DNA of 64,000 bases, from the NCBI RefSeq assembly GCF_027923905.1, contig NZ_AP026966.1:558001-622000 (forward strand), in the 5' to 3' direction. The stretch is from Massilia varians. Its GTDB lineage: Bacteria > Pseudomonadota > Gammaproteobacteria > Burkholderiales > Burkholderiaceae_D. The notes beneath the pieces were generated by a model. It was given only the letters and a program-made list of their open reading frames with translations, was not told the DNA's origin and ran no database searches. The translations under genes were made by a program, and so were the position numbers. Below, in pieces: positions 35,594 to 45,587 of this stretch; the stretch's first letter is position 1; every line of letters starts with the position of its first letter.

Positions 35594-36589
35594 ATGGTCA
35601 CGCTTTCGCAAGTTGTCCGGTTTCATGAGCTGGGCGGCCCGTCCGTTCTACTACTCGAGCAGCGCGCCGTCCCCGTCCAAGCAGAGGACGAAGTGCTCAT
35701 CAAGGTTATGGCGATCGGACTGAACCGCGCTGACAAGATGTTCCGCACTGGGCAGTACCTGGAAAAGGCCCGGCTTCCCTCGATGCTTGGCTTTGAGGCG
35801 GTTGGTACTGTAGTGGCCTGCGGCGCGTCGGTCACGGGTTTTGCGGCTGGCGACATGGTGGGCGTCGTGCCAGGGTTCGAAGTGGGGAGATATGGAACGT
35901 ACGCCGAGCACGCACTGATTCCCGCGTCGCACGTACTGCCCCAACCTGCAGGGCTGTCGCCCACGGAGGCGGCAGGCCTGTGGATGGCCTACCTGACTGC
36001 TTACGGCGGCCTGGTCGAGGCAGGTCGAACGGGAAGCGGCGACTGGGTTGCAATCACTGCTGCTTCAAGCAGCGTCGGCCTGGCGGCGATACAAATTGCT
36101 CGCCGGGTCGGGGCACGGCCGATCGCCATTACCTTGACGAGCGCAAAGCGCGAAGCCCTGCTGGCGGCGGGCGCCGAAGCGGTGATCAGTACGACAGAGG
36201 AATCCTTGGATGAGCGACTCCGCGCACTGGCACCGGATGGCCTCCAGTGCGTATTCGACGCCGTCGGTGGCCCGCAGGTCGCTGTTCTTGCGGATGCCAT
36301 GGCGCGCCGCGGTACCATCGTCGTTCATGGGGCACTCAGCCCGGAGCCGACGCCGTTCCCATTGAAGCTGGCGTTAAAGCGCAGCCTGTCGCTACGCGGG
36401 TTCGTCTACACGGAAGTCACTGAGGATCCGGATGCTTTGCAGCGGGCCCGAGCCTTCATCAAGCTTGGCATCGAAACAGGATTTCTACGGCCTCACATCG
36501 ACAAGGTGTTCCCGCTGCGCGACGTCGTCGCCGCGCATGAGTACCTCGAATCGAACCAGCAGTTCGGCAAGATCGTGATGACGGTGTGA
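35594..36589 (+). CDS. MDR-type quinone oxidoreductase, paralogue 3
   Basis: The 331-residue protein has the same domain order as the others, with GLNRADKMFRTGQYLEK and ITAASSSVGLAAIQIARRVGA. It resembles paralogue 1 more than paralogue 2, so duplication within the block or repeated recruitment is likely. No structural zinc Cys cluster is seen. Confidence 0.86.
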   Translation: MVTLSQVVRFHELGGPSVLLLEQRAVPVQAEDEVLIKVMAIGLNRADKMFRTGQYLEKARLPSMLGFEAVGTVVACGASVTGFAAGDMVGVVPGFEVGRYGTYAEHALIPASHVLPQPAGLSPTEAAGLWMAYLTAYGGLVEAGRTGSGDWVAITAASSSVGLAAIQIARRVGARPIAITLTSAKREALLAAGAEAVISTTEESLDERLRALAPDGLQCVFDAVGGPQVAVLADAMARRGTIVVHGALSPEPTPFPLKLALKRSLSLRGFVYTEVTEDPDALQRARAFIKLGIETGFLRPHIDKVFPLRDVVAAHEYLESNQQFGKIVMTV

Positions 36590-36630
36590 TGGAAATCGGG
36601 CGTATTGCCCGAATGTAGATCTGTATGAAA

Positions 36631-36670
36631 ATCGCTCCACCGGGCAGTATCGGCCGGGTGGAGCGATGTT
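36631..36670. terminator. Hairpin between convergent oxidoreductase genes
   Basis: ATCGCTCCACC (36631-36641) pairs with GGTGGAGCGAT (36657-36667), followed by GTTTAT. It can end transcripts from both sides. Confidence 0.75.
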
Positions 36671-36681
36671 TATGCAGTTAT

Positions 36682-37689
36682 TCAGTTCGAAGGAAATTCC
36701 GGCAGGACGTATTCCGACAGCTCCTGCAGCACTTCGCGCGCAGGCCGGCGCGAGACCTTCAGGTTCAGCGCAACGTGGTTCACGCCAAGAGCCTGCAGCC
36801 AGTACAGGTACTCGATCAAGCTGTTACGCCCGACGCGCAAGCCTGAATGGATGCGCTGCACCGGATGATCCGGATTCTCTGACAGGTCGAAGAACATCCC
36901 TTGTGCAAAGGGCTTGAACACATCGGATTGCGTTTCACGCTTGACTACGTCGCGCCAGGTCGACACCAGTGGCGCTAAGTGCTCCGGGTTGACGAAGTAG
37001 TACAGCCAGCCGTCTGCGTTCCGTGCGATCCACTCCAGGTCCTGGCGACTTCGTCCTGTAACGATAGTCGGGATTTTGCTATGGGCCGGTTTCGGCAGCA
37101 GGTCCAGCGAGCCGTCGAGAGAGCCGAATCGTTTAGACCGATGTACGGCGAACGTTTCCTCCAGGCTGGCCTTGAACATGCCGAGCGCTTCACGGAAACG
37201 CTCACCCCGCGACTCGAAATCGCTTTCGATACCAAAAGCAGGATACTCACTCGGCCGATCTCCCGACGAAATCCCTAATACCATGCGTCCGCCTGAGAGC
37301 TGGTCGACGGAAGCAGCCTGCTTTGCCAGCAGAAGCGGGTGCCGAAGCGTGACCACCGCGCTGCCGGTTGCCAAGGCCAGGCGCTGCGTGATCGCCGCCA
37401 TGAAACCCAGATAAGTGAAGGGCTCATACAGTTGACCGGTGTCGCCAAACATAGGGTCGTACATCGGCACGTCACGCGCCCAGACGCCGGCAAAGCCTGC
37501 CTCGTCGGCGTAGCGGGCAACGGCGGCATGGTCGTGCATGGTAGGCGCTGGCGAGTTCGGGTAGCCCTCCAGTGGGAGGATGAAACCGATCGTCAGCCCG
37601 CCTGGCTTGAACATGCGCGAAAAGCCAGCATGGGTCGAGAGTTGAGGCGGTAGCAATTGTGTTTGTGCTGTTGGTGTGTCTGCTGCCAT
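36682..37689 (-). CDS. LLM-class flavin-dependent oxidoreductase
   Basis: The 335-residue protein has the luciferase-like TIM-barrel features: GFILPLEGYPN near the start, ARYADEAGFAGVWARDVP, LALATGSAVVTLRHPLLLAKQAASVDQLSGGRMVLGISSGD (split near residues 105-145), and IVTGRSRQDLEWIARNADGWLYY. It should bind FMN or F420-like cofactor; the oxidised substrate is unknown. The start at 37689 follows AAGGAGC; an upstream in-frame ATG at 37773 is weaker. Confidence 0.85.
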   Translation of the reverse strand: MAADTPTAQTQLLPPQLSTHAGFSRMFKPGGLTIGFILPLEGYPNSPAPTMHDHAAVARYADEAGFAGVWARDVPMYDPMFGDTGQLYEPFTYLGFMAAITQRLALATGSAVVTLRHPLLLAKQAASVDQLSGGRMVLGISSGDRPSEYPAFGIESDFESRGERFREALGMFKASLEETFAVHRSKRFGSLDGSLDLLPKPAHSKIPTIVTGRSRQDLEWIARNADGWLYYFVNPEHLAPLVSTWRDVVKRETQSDVFKPFAQGMFFDLSENPDHPVQRIHSGLRVGRNSLIEYLYWLQALGVNHVALNLKVSRRPAREVLQELSEYVLPEFPSN

Positions 37690-37786
37690 TGCTTGCTCCT
37701 TCTTCGCTGGTAGCTGCGGCCCAGGCGCGGTCGATGTAATCGACGAACTTACTTTCGATACGGGTGGGACCACAGCTGCGTTAGCC

Positions 37787-38802
37787 TTAGTCTTCGGCGA
37801 CCTTGATCACAATTTTCCCGAACGCGCCGCGTGACAGATGTTCATAGGCTTGTACCGCGTCTTCGAAGGCATACACCTTGTCGATGACCGGCTTGATTCG
37901 GTGTTGATTGAGGAATGGGTTCATCCGGTCGAACGAGGTACGCGGCGCGACCGCGATGCCACGTATCGTCGTCTGGCGGAAGATCACCGGCATGAGCTGC
38001 AACTGCGTGGTTTGGCCAGTCAGGAAGCCCACCTGCGCGATCACGCCGGCTGCCTTGGTGGCCTGAACCGACTTGTTCAGGCCATCGCCGCCGGCGACGT
38101 CGATGGTGACGTCGACACCTTTGCCACCAGTGAGCTCCAGGACCTTTTGCTCCCAGTCCGGATGCTTACGGTATTGATGCCGTCGCTGACCCCCAGTGCC
38201 TTGACCTTCTCCAGGTTTTCGTCGCTGCTCGACGTCGCGATGACGCGTGCGCCGTGAGCCACAGCGATCTGGGCTGCGAAAATCGAGACGCCGCCGGTTC
38301 CTTGGACCAGCACGACCTGCCCCGGCTGCAGGTTGCCGACGTCCATCAGCGAGTACCAGGCTGTCAGGGCTGCGATCGGCAAGGTCGACGCTTCCTCGTT
38401 ACTCATCGTATCGGGTGCTTTGACCGCGCCGTTCTCGTGCAGGATCATGTATTCCGCCAGGCCGCCCGGCAGCGGTGACCCGAGGCAGTATTCAGGTTCG
38501 TCGGATGCTGGGGCACCGTCGAGCCAGCGCGAATACAGGTGAGAGTTCACGCGATCGCCGAGCTTGAATCGAGTGACGCCTTCACCGACGGCGACAATGC
38601 GGCCGACAGCATCGGATACGGGGATCAGGGGTTTCGGCACCTTGTGCGGTTCATAGAACCCATCCACGATCGCCTTATCACGGAAGTTCAGCGAAACAGC
38701 CCCCACTCGTATCAGAATTTCGCCAGGCCCTGGCGTTGGCAATGGTGCTTCGCCGAGCACGAGATTGTTGAGACCAAAATCGTTGAGAAGCCATGCCTTC
38801 AT
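37787..38802 (-). pseudogene. MDR-type oxidoreductase, paralogue 4, with a one-base frameshift
   Basis: The N-terminal 210 residues (MKAWLLNDFGLNN, FRDKAIVDGFYEPHK, VQGTGGVSIFAAQIAVAHGA) and C-terminal 125 residues (VDVTIDVAGG, IAQVGFLTGQ, AFGKIVIKV) are both well conserved but lie in different frames. Near 38171-38176 the minus strand reads ATC AAT ACC GTA where ATC AAT TAC CGT would restore a full 338-residue protein. A single missing T explains it. Without correction the protein ends early and lacks part of the Rossmann domain. Either a recent mutation or a sequencing error. Confidence 0.82.
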
Positions 38803-38908
38803 ATCATTTCCTCGGTGTGTGTTTGGTCTGGAAAGTCTAGTTGATCCCGGCAGGCAGAAAAAGCCGCTAAAATTCCAGACTTCCCATCCTCCCAGTCCAT
38901 AATCAGCC

Positions 38909-39838
38909 ATGGAAGATCGTTTCGTAGGCATCCGTGAATTTGTTCTGACCGTTGAGAAGGGAAGCCTGACAGCAGCTGCGGCGCAGCTTGGCGTGACCGG
39001 TTCTGCAGTCGGCAAAAGCATCTCGAAGCTTGAGGCGCGCCTGGGCGTGCAGCTACTGCACCGTACGACGCGCCGGATCGATCTGACCAGCGAAGGAGAG
39101 GCCTATTTGCTGAGCTGCCGGCGCATCTTCGAAGAGCTCGATCAAACCGAATCTTTCCTTGCGACCGGTCACCAGCACCCGATAGGCCGCCTGCGCGTGG
39201 ACCTGCCGACGACCTTTGGACGCCGCCACATCGTTCCGACCTTGCTGGACCTCGCGGAGCGCCACGATAAACTCGACCTTAATGTCACCTTGCGTGATCA
39301 GCCAGTCGACATGGTCGCGCAAGGGATCGACTTGGCCGTTCGTATCGGCGTATTGGGTGACCACCCCGATCTCATCGCGCGCCGGCTGGGAGACCAGCAT
39401 CTGATGACTTGCGCTTCGCCTGAATACCTGGCGCGCAAGGGCGTGCCATTGTCCTATGCCGATTTGTTCCAGCACGATTGTCTGACCGGATGGCGACGTG
39501 GCGCCAAGCCTGCCTGGCTGCTAAAGGACGAGCAAGGGAAGTTTGAACGCTACGAGGTATCGGCACGGCATGAGCTGACGGACGGCGACGCGCTTCTCGA
39601 GGCGTGTATCCGCGGCGCTGGACTGGCACAGCTCCCCGTCTGGTTAGCCGGTAAGGCTATCCAGTCCGGGGCCTTGGTGCCAGTGCTTCCCGAAATTTCC
39701 GGGGCGGCTATGCCAATCCACGTCATCTGGCAGAAAACGTGGCACATGCAACCCAAGGTGAAGGTAACTGTCGACGCGCTGACCCAGTTGGCCGCCTCGT
39801 GCCCTGATATTTTCAACGCGAAGTGCGATACATTATAG
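38909..39838 (+). CDS. LysR-family transcriptional regulator
   Basis: The 309-residue protein has the HTH VEKGSLTAAAAQLGVTGSAVGKSISKLE (split near residues 14-42) with LLHRTTRRIDLTSEGEAYL, and a LysR substrate-binding domain. It is divergent from paralogue 4 across 106 bp, the usual arrangement for a LysR protein controlling its neighbour. Confidence 0.88.
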   Translation: MEDRFVGIREFVLTVEKGSLTAAAAQLGVTGSAVGKSISKLEARLGVQLLHRTTRRIDLTSEGEAYLLSCRRIFEELDQTESFLATGHQHPIGRLRVDLPTTFGRRHIVPTLLDLAERHDKLDLNVTLRDQPVDMVAQGIDLAVRIGVLGDHPDLIARRLGDQHLMTCASPEYLARKGVPLSYADLFQHDCLTGWRRGAKPAWLLKDEQGKFERYEVSARHELTDGDALLEACIRGAGLAQLPVWLAGKAIQSGALVPVLPEISGAAMPIHVIWQKTWHMQPKVKVTVDALTQLAASCPDIFNAKCDTL

Positions 39839-39961
39839 AATCTTAGGATGAAGTCTTCATCCATAGATGTACTTACTGGAATACAGAGACAGATTTAGAC
39901 TGCTATCAACGTTGTTGCTGAATGCAACGACGGTCGATCAATCGTTTATGAAAGCAGAACC

Positions 39962-40957
39962 ATGAGTAAGAACTTTGGAATCCGTGCGCGCAATTTGCTC
40001 TCCAACCTGGTGATTTCCTCGCTGATCGGTGCCGCGGCCGCCCATGCCGCCGCACCTGTACAAAGCGAACAGGCCCCAGGTTTTTACCGACAACAGGTCG
40101 GTGACGCCGTCGTCACGGCAGTCTACGACGGCTATCTCGACCTGGATCCCAAGACCCTGTCGGGGATGACCCAGCAGCAGATCCAGGTCCACATCGCCAA
40201 GCTATTCCAGGCAAAGGACTCCACGGTGCAGACCGCGGTGAACGCCTATCTCGTTCATACCAAGAATAACCTGGTCCTGATCGACTCCGGCTCGTCGGAC
40301 TGCTTCGGCCCGACGGTGGGGCGCCTGGTCGACAACATCAAGCTGGCCGGCTACGATCCTGCAGACGTCGATACCGTGCTGCTGACCCACCTGCACCCGG
40401 ATCACGCTTGCGGCATCACGACGCCGGATGGCAAACCGGCGTTTCCGAATGCGACCGTCTGGGCCGATCGCAAGGATGCCGACTTCTGGCTCAACCAGTC
40501 ATCGGCATCCCGTCTGCCGGAAAGTCAGCATGTGTTCCTCAAAATGGCGCAGGCCGCTGTCGCACCGTATGCCGCGCAAGGCCGATTCAAGACGTTCACC
40601 GGCAGCGACACGATTGTGCCGGGCATCACCGTCGTTCCTTCCAACGGACATACGCCGGGCCACTCGTCGTACCTCGTGAAGTCCGGTGCGGAGAAGCTCC
40701 TGGTATGGGGTGACATCGTGCATTTCCATGCAGTCCAGCTGCCACACCCGGAAGTGACGATCGAAGTCGATGTCACATCGAAGGAAGCGATCGCCTCGCG
40801 CCGGAAGATTCTGGCAGAAACCGCGCAGCGGAAATGGCTCGTGGCTGCCGCCCATCATCCGTTCCCCGGGTTTGGCCATGTGCGCAAAGAGGTGACCGGG
40901 TATTCCTGGGTGCCCGTCGAGTACGCGGAGTTGAAGACTGCCGCTAAAGGCAAATGA
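39962..40957 (+). CDS. Secreted metallo-beta-lactamase-fold hydrolase
   Basis: The 331-residue protein has a signal peptide ending near AHA-AAP (about residue 30) and the metal-binding motif LTHLHPDHACG (about residues 141-151), with further ligands in NGHTPGHSSYLV and AAHHPFPGFGHV. Members of this exported group include lactonases and thiol hydrolases; the substrate is unknown. A conserved hairpin follows. Confidence 0.87.
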   Translation: MSKNFGIRARNLLSNLVISSLIGAAAAHAAAPVQSEQAPGFYRQQVGDAVVTAVYDGYLDLDPKTLSGMTQQQIQVHIAKLFQAKDSTVQTAVNAYLVHTKNNLVLIDSGSSDCFGPTVGRLVDNIKLAGYDPADVDTVLLTHLHPDHACGITTPDGKPAFPNATVWADRKDADFWLNQSSASRLPESQHVFLKMAQAAVAPYAAQGRFKTFTGSDTIVPGITVVPSNGHTPGHSSYLVKSGAEKLLVWGDIVHFHAVQLPHPEVTIEVDVTSKEAIASRRKILAETAQRKWLVAAAHHPFPGFGHVRKEVTGYSWVPVEYAELKTAAKGK

Positions 40958-40976
40958 TTCGGTGAGCTGATCTGGC

Positions 40977-41006
40977 CCTGTTAGGACCACAAGCGGTCCT
41001 GACAGG
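40977..41006 (+). terminator. Strong hairpin after the MBL gene
   Basis: CCTGTTAGGACC pairs with GGTCCTGACAGG (one G-T) around a 6-nt loop. No T run follows. The rest of the gap to 41205 holds only a short direct repeat of GTTCCTRCACT (about 41174-41201). Confidence 0.6.
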
Positions 41007-41205
41007 TTAGGATATTCGTTTTCCGCTACAAAGGCATCGCCGTTCTATAGGTGCAACACCGTATTCGCTCAGGCCAGCGGGCTCTATAAACTGCGAAATT
41101 TTATGAGCAAAAGTACTGCAAAATACTCAAGAGACACGTGCGAATGAACAGGAAGCTACTGCAGAGTATCGTGGGTTCCTGCACTGTGAGTTCCTACACT
41201 CCTTA

Positions 41206-41625
41206 TCATCCTTGTTGACTTTTTGTGTTGTCAGGCAGAGGATCAAGCAAGTTACTACCTCCCTCAAGTAGGGAGGCGTTGTACACCAACTGTGTGTGAC
41301 GTAACAGTAAGCGATCGTACTTCAGCTGTAGTTCACTTACCTTGGACTTCAGATCAGAAATTTCCTGTGCAGCATCAGCTTCGTTCATTACAGCCGGAGC
41401 AGCTGGTTCTTCCTTAAGTCTTCTTTTTGCCACTAAGAAGGCGTCGTAGATGTCCTTGTTGTCTGACAGGGATTGTCGTGACCAGACTTCGTCAAGAGAT
41501 GCCTCAACGGTCTTCGCAATGGCTTCGCGAAGACTTTCCCATGTTAGCCGATCGTGCTTTGGCCATCGTCGCAGGACAGCGACGATGTCATTTTTGTCTT
41601 TCTCAGACATCTTTTTCATACCCAT
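41206..41625 (-). CDS. Small coiled-coil protein, fourth gene of the recombinase operon (GinD/TnpC-like)
   Basis: The 139-residue basic protein has a helical N-terminal part (KNDIVAVLRRWPKHDRLTWE) and a coiled coil (AAQEISDLKSKVSELQLKYDRLL, about residues 87-111). Size and position match GinD of GInts and TnpC of Tn554, which assist recombination by binding DNA. It starts 8 bp after the large recombinase stop. The earlier in-frame ATG at 41670 would overlap that gene and is less likely. Confidence 0.7.
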   Translation of the reverse strand: MGMKKMSEKDKNDIVAVLRRWPKHDRLTWESLREAIAKTVEASLDEVWSRQSLSDNKDIYDAFLVAKRRLKEEPAAPAVMNEADAAQEISDLKSKVSELQLKYDRLLLRHTQLVYNASLLEGGSNLLDPLPDNTKSQQG

Positions 41626-41632
41626 AGTCGAT

Positions 41633-44095
41633 CTACTCCTTCTCTTTCGTTGCCGACAAATTTTCTGCACGCAGCCGCAACGTTAAGTCGGAACTGCTCA
41701 TCGCACGGGGTGGGGCGGAAAACGTCACTAGAGTCCCGATTTCAATATCGTCGTTGTCCTCGGCCGCCAGGATTGCATCATAACGCGCTAGATCATCTTT
41801 AAACTGCTGGTAGTGTAGTAACAGAGGGCGCGGCGGATCCTCGTGTAACTTGATCTTGCTTTCCGCTTTATTAATCATCTCGATGGTGTAGCTTCGACGA
41901 ATTTGTATCTCTGGCAAACGCTTTTTATCCCCTTTGCGCCAAATTTGTTGGTCGCAACGAGTACAGTCTCCATACTGCTTGCACGGGTCGAGTGACCAAT
42001 CCGTTGAGCAGCCTCCAATATCCGTAACATGTTTAGGTGCGGCATTCTCAAACAAAAATGTTTGGCGATCTACCAACTTTACTTTCCGGGCTTGGTCAGC
42101 GACAGGTCCTACTACGTCAAAATCAACATCAGGATCGAAAGTGTCTATCGATTGGACCAGAATTTCATGCGGACTACGTAAGTCGTAGTGGTCGGATTGC
42201 GTCCCGGTCTTTCTTCCTGCAAGCTCGTCAATAAAAACCTCATGGGCTCCAGCTAGCAATGCTTCCGTATGGTGATATTTTCGCGTGTCGTGCAATGTTA
42301 GCGATGGGTATGTGCCGTCACGTAGTCTAATATCAGTTTTGCGAAACAATAGTGGCTCGCCATCGGACGAAGCATCTCCGCTAAGCCATCTATTAATTAA
42401 GTCAGCCTTCACTGGCCCAGGCATCCACCAGCGACCCTTATTCTCGCCGATTCCAACCTTGTCATTCTCAAGTTCGAAGCAGACAAGCAGTGCATTATCT
42501 ACACGCATGGTGTTGTCTTTATCGATGAATGGCCAGTGGGGAAAGCTGCTACTCGATTGGAATTGTTTCAAAAGCCAGTCCTTGAGGTCGTCACTCTTGA
42601 TGCGTTTGTGGGCCAGTTGACCTTCTTTGAAAAGGTCGGAAAATAAGACGCCTTTTGTCCTTGGCTCCTTAACGTATCGCAAGGCGCAACCTTTTCCAAT
42701 GTAACAGTCTTTTCTAATCCCGATCGGAAAGCGTGTTTCAATGTTTAGCTTCGCACAGGCTGTCTCGACAGCGGAAATAGTTAGCATACGCTCTAGACGT
42801 GAGCTGTTATGCGGCTCTAGTTCGGATATGTCCCCTGGAGTATTCACAAAATCTAACACATCGATCTGGTTCCTAAAGCGCTGGGGAAAGACGGAATAGC
42901 CCGTCGAAGGTAAAGAAATTTCAAAGATATCACAGACTTCTTGGACTGTAAGATAGGGTTTGTCAAACTCGGCTTTAAGACGTTCAGGGATATACAACTC
43001 GTTGATAGAACCAAAATCCGATCCAAACTTCTCTATATAGAACTTTAATGCCTTATTAGCCCCGTCTGTATGTGAAAGTAGTCGCTGGAACAGCTCATCT
43101 GCCAAGTCGCTTAACTTTACTGGAATCGGCAAGTCCTGATGAATGCCGACTTTCGGCCTGCTGATCCTGATCCTGCAGCGTTCTGATGCACTATCAGACC
43201 TATAGACTGCGTCTCTGCTGAGTACCAGAGCATCAGACATGCGCATGGATACGGTCGTAAGGCTGAATCCCGCGATCGAGGCAAAGAAATTTGCCAAGCT
43301 ATCCGGGCCAAACAAAGCAATCGTTTTCCGATAGGCCAATCCCACGGCCGCAACATGCTCGCTAGTAAGTCTGGGAGGTGCTTGGGTAAGATCTTCAGAG
43401 TTGAGAGAAATGGCTCTTTTTCGCTGCTTGTTAGGGATGTGGGATGAAAAATTAATAGGCGCTGTGATGAGGCGAAATCCCTTGTCCTGGAAGCGGAACG
43501 TCTTGCTTTTGTAACCGTCCTGCAGCATTCCGGCGAACATCTCAAGCTCTTTGCCTATATCATACTTTCTGCCTGCATGATGCGACGAATTGCTAACTGC
43601 TGCGAGAGCTCGATCCAATACTTTTCTGCTTATTTTCGCAGGTGATGAATCGCCAGAGTTTATATCTCGCAAAGCTTTCTCAATGTAACTCATGGCATAA
43701 ACGGTCGCTCTTGCAGGCGATCGCAAAGCCTTATAGTAGGAGATCACGTTCACGTAAGCCTTGGCAAAAGCAAGGAATGCTTCGGAGGAAATTAACGCAT
43801 CAGGATTGAATATTTTCGGAGCGGCGCCTTTGCGGGCGCGTTGGAAAGCAGATCGTGCTTCTCCGGCATACTCTTGCTTTATGAACCACGAGCGGGTGTT
43901 CTGATCGCCGTGTGCGAATACTTTAGACGACCAGGCAAAATATGGGATGTGAGGGTCGTAGTTTTCGGAGTGATAATCGTTGATCCCCGCCGTTCCACCT
44001 GGACTTGCCCACTCAACGAATTTTTGAATTCGCGCTTCCACTCCGTCAGACGAGCTTGGGGTGGGGAATGTATATACGCTAACTGATACTTGCAT
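41633..44095 (-). CDS. Large divergent tyrosine-recombinase-like protein (GinC-type)
   Basis: The 820-residue protein has a degenerate tyrosine recombinase signature near residues 620-670: LHDTRKYHHTEALL, then DELAGRKTG and SDHYDLRSPHE. It keeps H-x-x-R and a Tyr candidate but lacks a canonical LGH. Box I (SMRMSDALVLSRDAV) is also atypical. A C-terminal Cys cluster (CSTDW, CKQYGDCTRCDQQ) suggests zinc binding. It overlaps the preceding gene by 17 bp. In such trios one member may be structural rather than catalytic. Confidence 0.78.
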   Translation of the reverse strand: MQVSVSVYTFPTPSSSDGVEARIQKFVEWASPGGTAGINDYHSENYDPHIPYFAWSSKVFAHGDQNTRSWFIKQEYAGEARSAFQRARKGAAPKIFNPDALISSEAFLAFAKAYVNVISYYKALRSPARATVYAMSYIEKALRDINSGDSSPAKISRKVLDRALAAVSNSSHHAGRKYDIGKELEMFAGMLQDGYKSKTFRFQDKGFRLITAPINFSSHIPNKQRKRAISLNSEDLTQAPPRLTSEHVAAVGLAYRKTIALFGPDSLANFFASIAGFSLTTVSMRMSDALVLSRDAVYRSDSASERCRIRISRPKVGIHQDLPIPVKLSDLADELFQRLLSHTDGANKALKFYIEKFGSDFGSINELYIPERLKAEFDKPYLTVQEVCDIFEISLPSTGYSVFPQRFRNQIDVLDFVNTPGDISELEPHNSSRLERMLTISAVETACAKLNIETRFPIGIRKDCYIGKGCALRYVKEPRTKGVLFSDLFKEGQLAHKRIKSDDLKDWLLKQFQSSSSFPHWPFIDKDNTMRVDNALLVCFELENDKVGIGENKGRWWMPGPVKADLINRWLSGDASSDGEPLLFRKTDIRLRDGTYPSLTLHDTRKYHHTEALLAGAHEVFIDELAGRKTGTQSDHYDLRSPHEILVQSIDTFDPDVDFDVVGPVADQARKVKLVDRQTFLFENAAPKHVTDIGGCSTDWSLDPCKQYGDCTRCDQQIWRKGDKKRLPEIQIRRSYTIEMINKAESKIKLHEDPPRPLLLHYQQFKDDLARYDAILAAEDNDDIEIGTLVTFSAPPRAMSSSDLTLRLRAENLSATKEKE

Positions 44096-45587
44096 TCTTT
44101 TCTATTTCGCTTATTACGAACTTGACGGCTGCGATCAGGTGCGCGTCGCGTTTTGTGGATTCCGCAGATAGATTAAGTTTTTGTGCGGCCGCCGTTTTTC
44201 TTTCTAAAAACTTAAGGACTGAAGAATGAGCGCCATCAGTGAAAGCTTCAAAGCGGGGGCAAACGTAACAACCTATAGGGGCGAAAACGTCACATGGATC
44301 GCCTGCACAGTCACCGAGGGAATCGTCGAGGTCCGGACTCAAAATCGCATGGTGGGGGTCATGGTTTGTGGCTTCGGTAGGCTCGACAATACGACCTCTG
44401 AAGGCGTTGTGCACCTCTTGGTTGTGGCCGTCGAGGCGGTCCTCGTAATCCATATACGCTTCCTCATCCAGATTGACATAATGTCTTAAGGAAATGGTAG
44501 AGGTCTGATAGCCAGCCCTTGCAAGTACTGGAAGAGGTGCTCCAAGTACCGCTAGATGTGTTAGTTTTGTATGCTTGAAGCGGCGCGTGAAAAGGTCTGT
44601 ATCTTCAACGGTTGGCAATGCTTCTGCAATGCGTCTTCTGGTAATCTTGATTTTATTGGGAATTCGAATTGCCGTGTCTTTGGCTGCTCGACCCCCAAAG
44701 CCTCGCTGGATTATCGAGAAAAGTGGTTGAGTTGGCTGGGGGGGATGCCCAAGCGTCAATTCAAGGAACGCTAAATGCTGTTGAAGCGCAGCAGTTACTG
44801 CTTCCGACATCCGGTATTCCATCATGTACGATCTAGCTGGCGTTGCGTGTTGTTTTACGATTGGTATATTGAGAAAGGCGTGAACCTTTTTTGTCCCTTC
44901 CTCAATTTCGTACCTGACATCACCAGTCCTCAGGAGTTCAAGTTGTGTGGGTCGCAATCCCAGTGACACAATCAATCTCCAGAGCAGATTGTCTTGAGGA
45001 TCGAACACTCCTGAAATATATAATTCGTCGACTTGGGCCAGAATTGCTCGAACCTCTCCGATTGGCAGCGGCCTTTCGTGCGGCTCAGTAATCTGTATCT
45101 CGGACGTATGCTTGGGTTTTGGCGATTTTGAGAGTGTGAGATAATCGGAGAGATCGCTCGATATTCCTGGAATCTTCCTCTTTGACCAATACAGGAGCGC
45201 TGAGCGGAGGAGTTTCTGCTGAGATGCGCCTTTTGCTGCGGCGTATTGGTTGAACATTTTTAGGGTGATGACATGTATAGGCGGGTCGGATTTTCTATAA
45301 ACCGACCTTATAAATAGGTGGAGTTCATTCACCCATTTCTGTAGGGTACTTACTTTGCGCTTACCGTTGAGCGCGTGTAGGATGGCAAAATGAAGTGCTG
45401 TTGATGTTTCTGCGCTAAGATGTTCGGAAACGTTTTTCAATCGTAGTGTCCAGTTCCCAATGTCACCAGTGATGAGCATTTCATCCAGATTCACTAAGAC
45501 GAATTTTCCGGTGTCAACGATTTTAACTTTCGCCGGCAGTTCGATATCTGAAACGGTTTTACGCGCCGAATGGATTTCGTAGTTCAT
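44079..45587 (-). CDS. Tyrosine recombinase, second of the trio (GinB-type)
   Basis: The 502-residue protein has a recombinase domain with SLGLRPTQLELLRTGDV (box I Arg) and RRFKHTKLTHLAVLG ... LRHYVNLDEE (box II region with the Tyr). The usual H-x-x-R is H-x-x-K at its first part, so catalysis is uncertain. A Cys-rich tail (CAGDPC, GCYVCPRF) follows. Its ATG overlaps the stop of the first recombinase by 4 bp. Confidence 0.82.
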   Translation of the reverse strand: MNYEIHSARKTVSDIELPAKVKIVDTGKFVLVNLDEMLITGDIGNWTLRLKNVSEHLSAETSTALHFAILHALNGKRKVSTLQKWVNELHLFIRSVYRKSDPPIHVITLKMFNQYAAAKGASQQKLLRSALLYWSKRKIPGISSDLSDYLTLSKSPKPKHTSEIQITEPHERPLPIGEVRAILAQVDELYISGVFDPQDNLLWRLIVSLGLRPTQLELLRTGDVRYEIEEGTKKVHAFLNIPIVKQHATPARSYMMEYRMSEAVTAALQQHLAFLELTLGHPPQPTQPLFSIIQRGFGGRAAKDTAIRIPNKIKITRRRIAEALPTVEDTDLFTRRFKHTKLTHLAVLGAPLPVLARAGYQTSTISLRHYVNLDEEAYMDYEDRLDGHNQEVHNAFRGRIVEPTEATNHDPHHAILSPDLDDSLGDCAGDPCDVFAPIGCYVCPRFEAFTDGAHSSVLKFLERKTAAAQKLNLSAESTKRDAHLIAAVKFVISEIEKNASIS

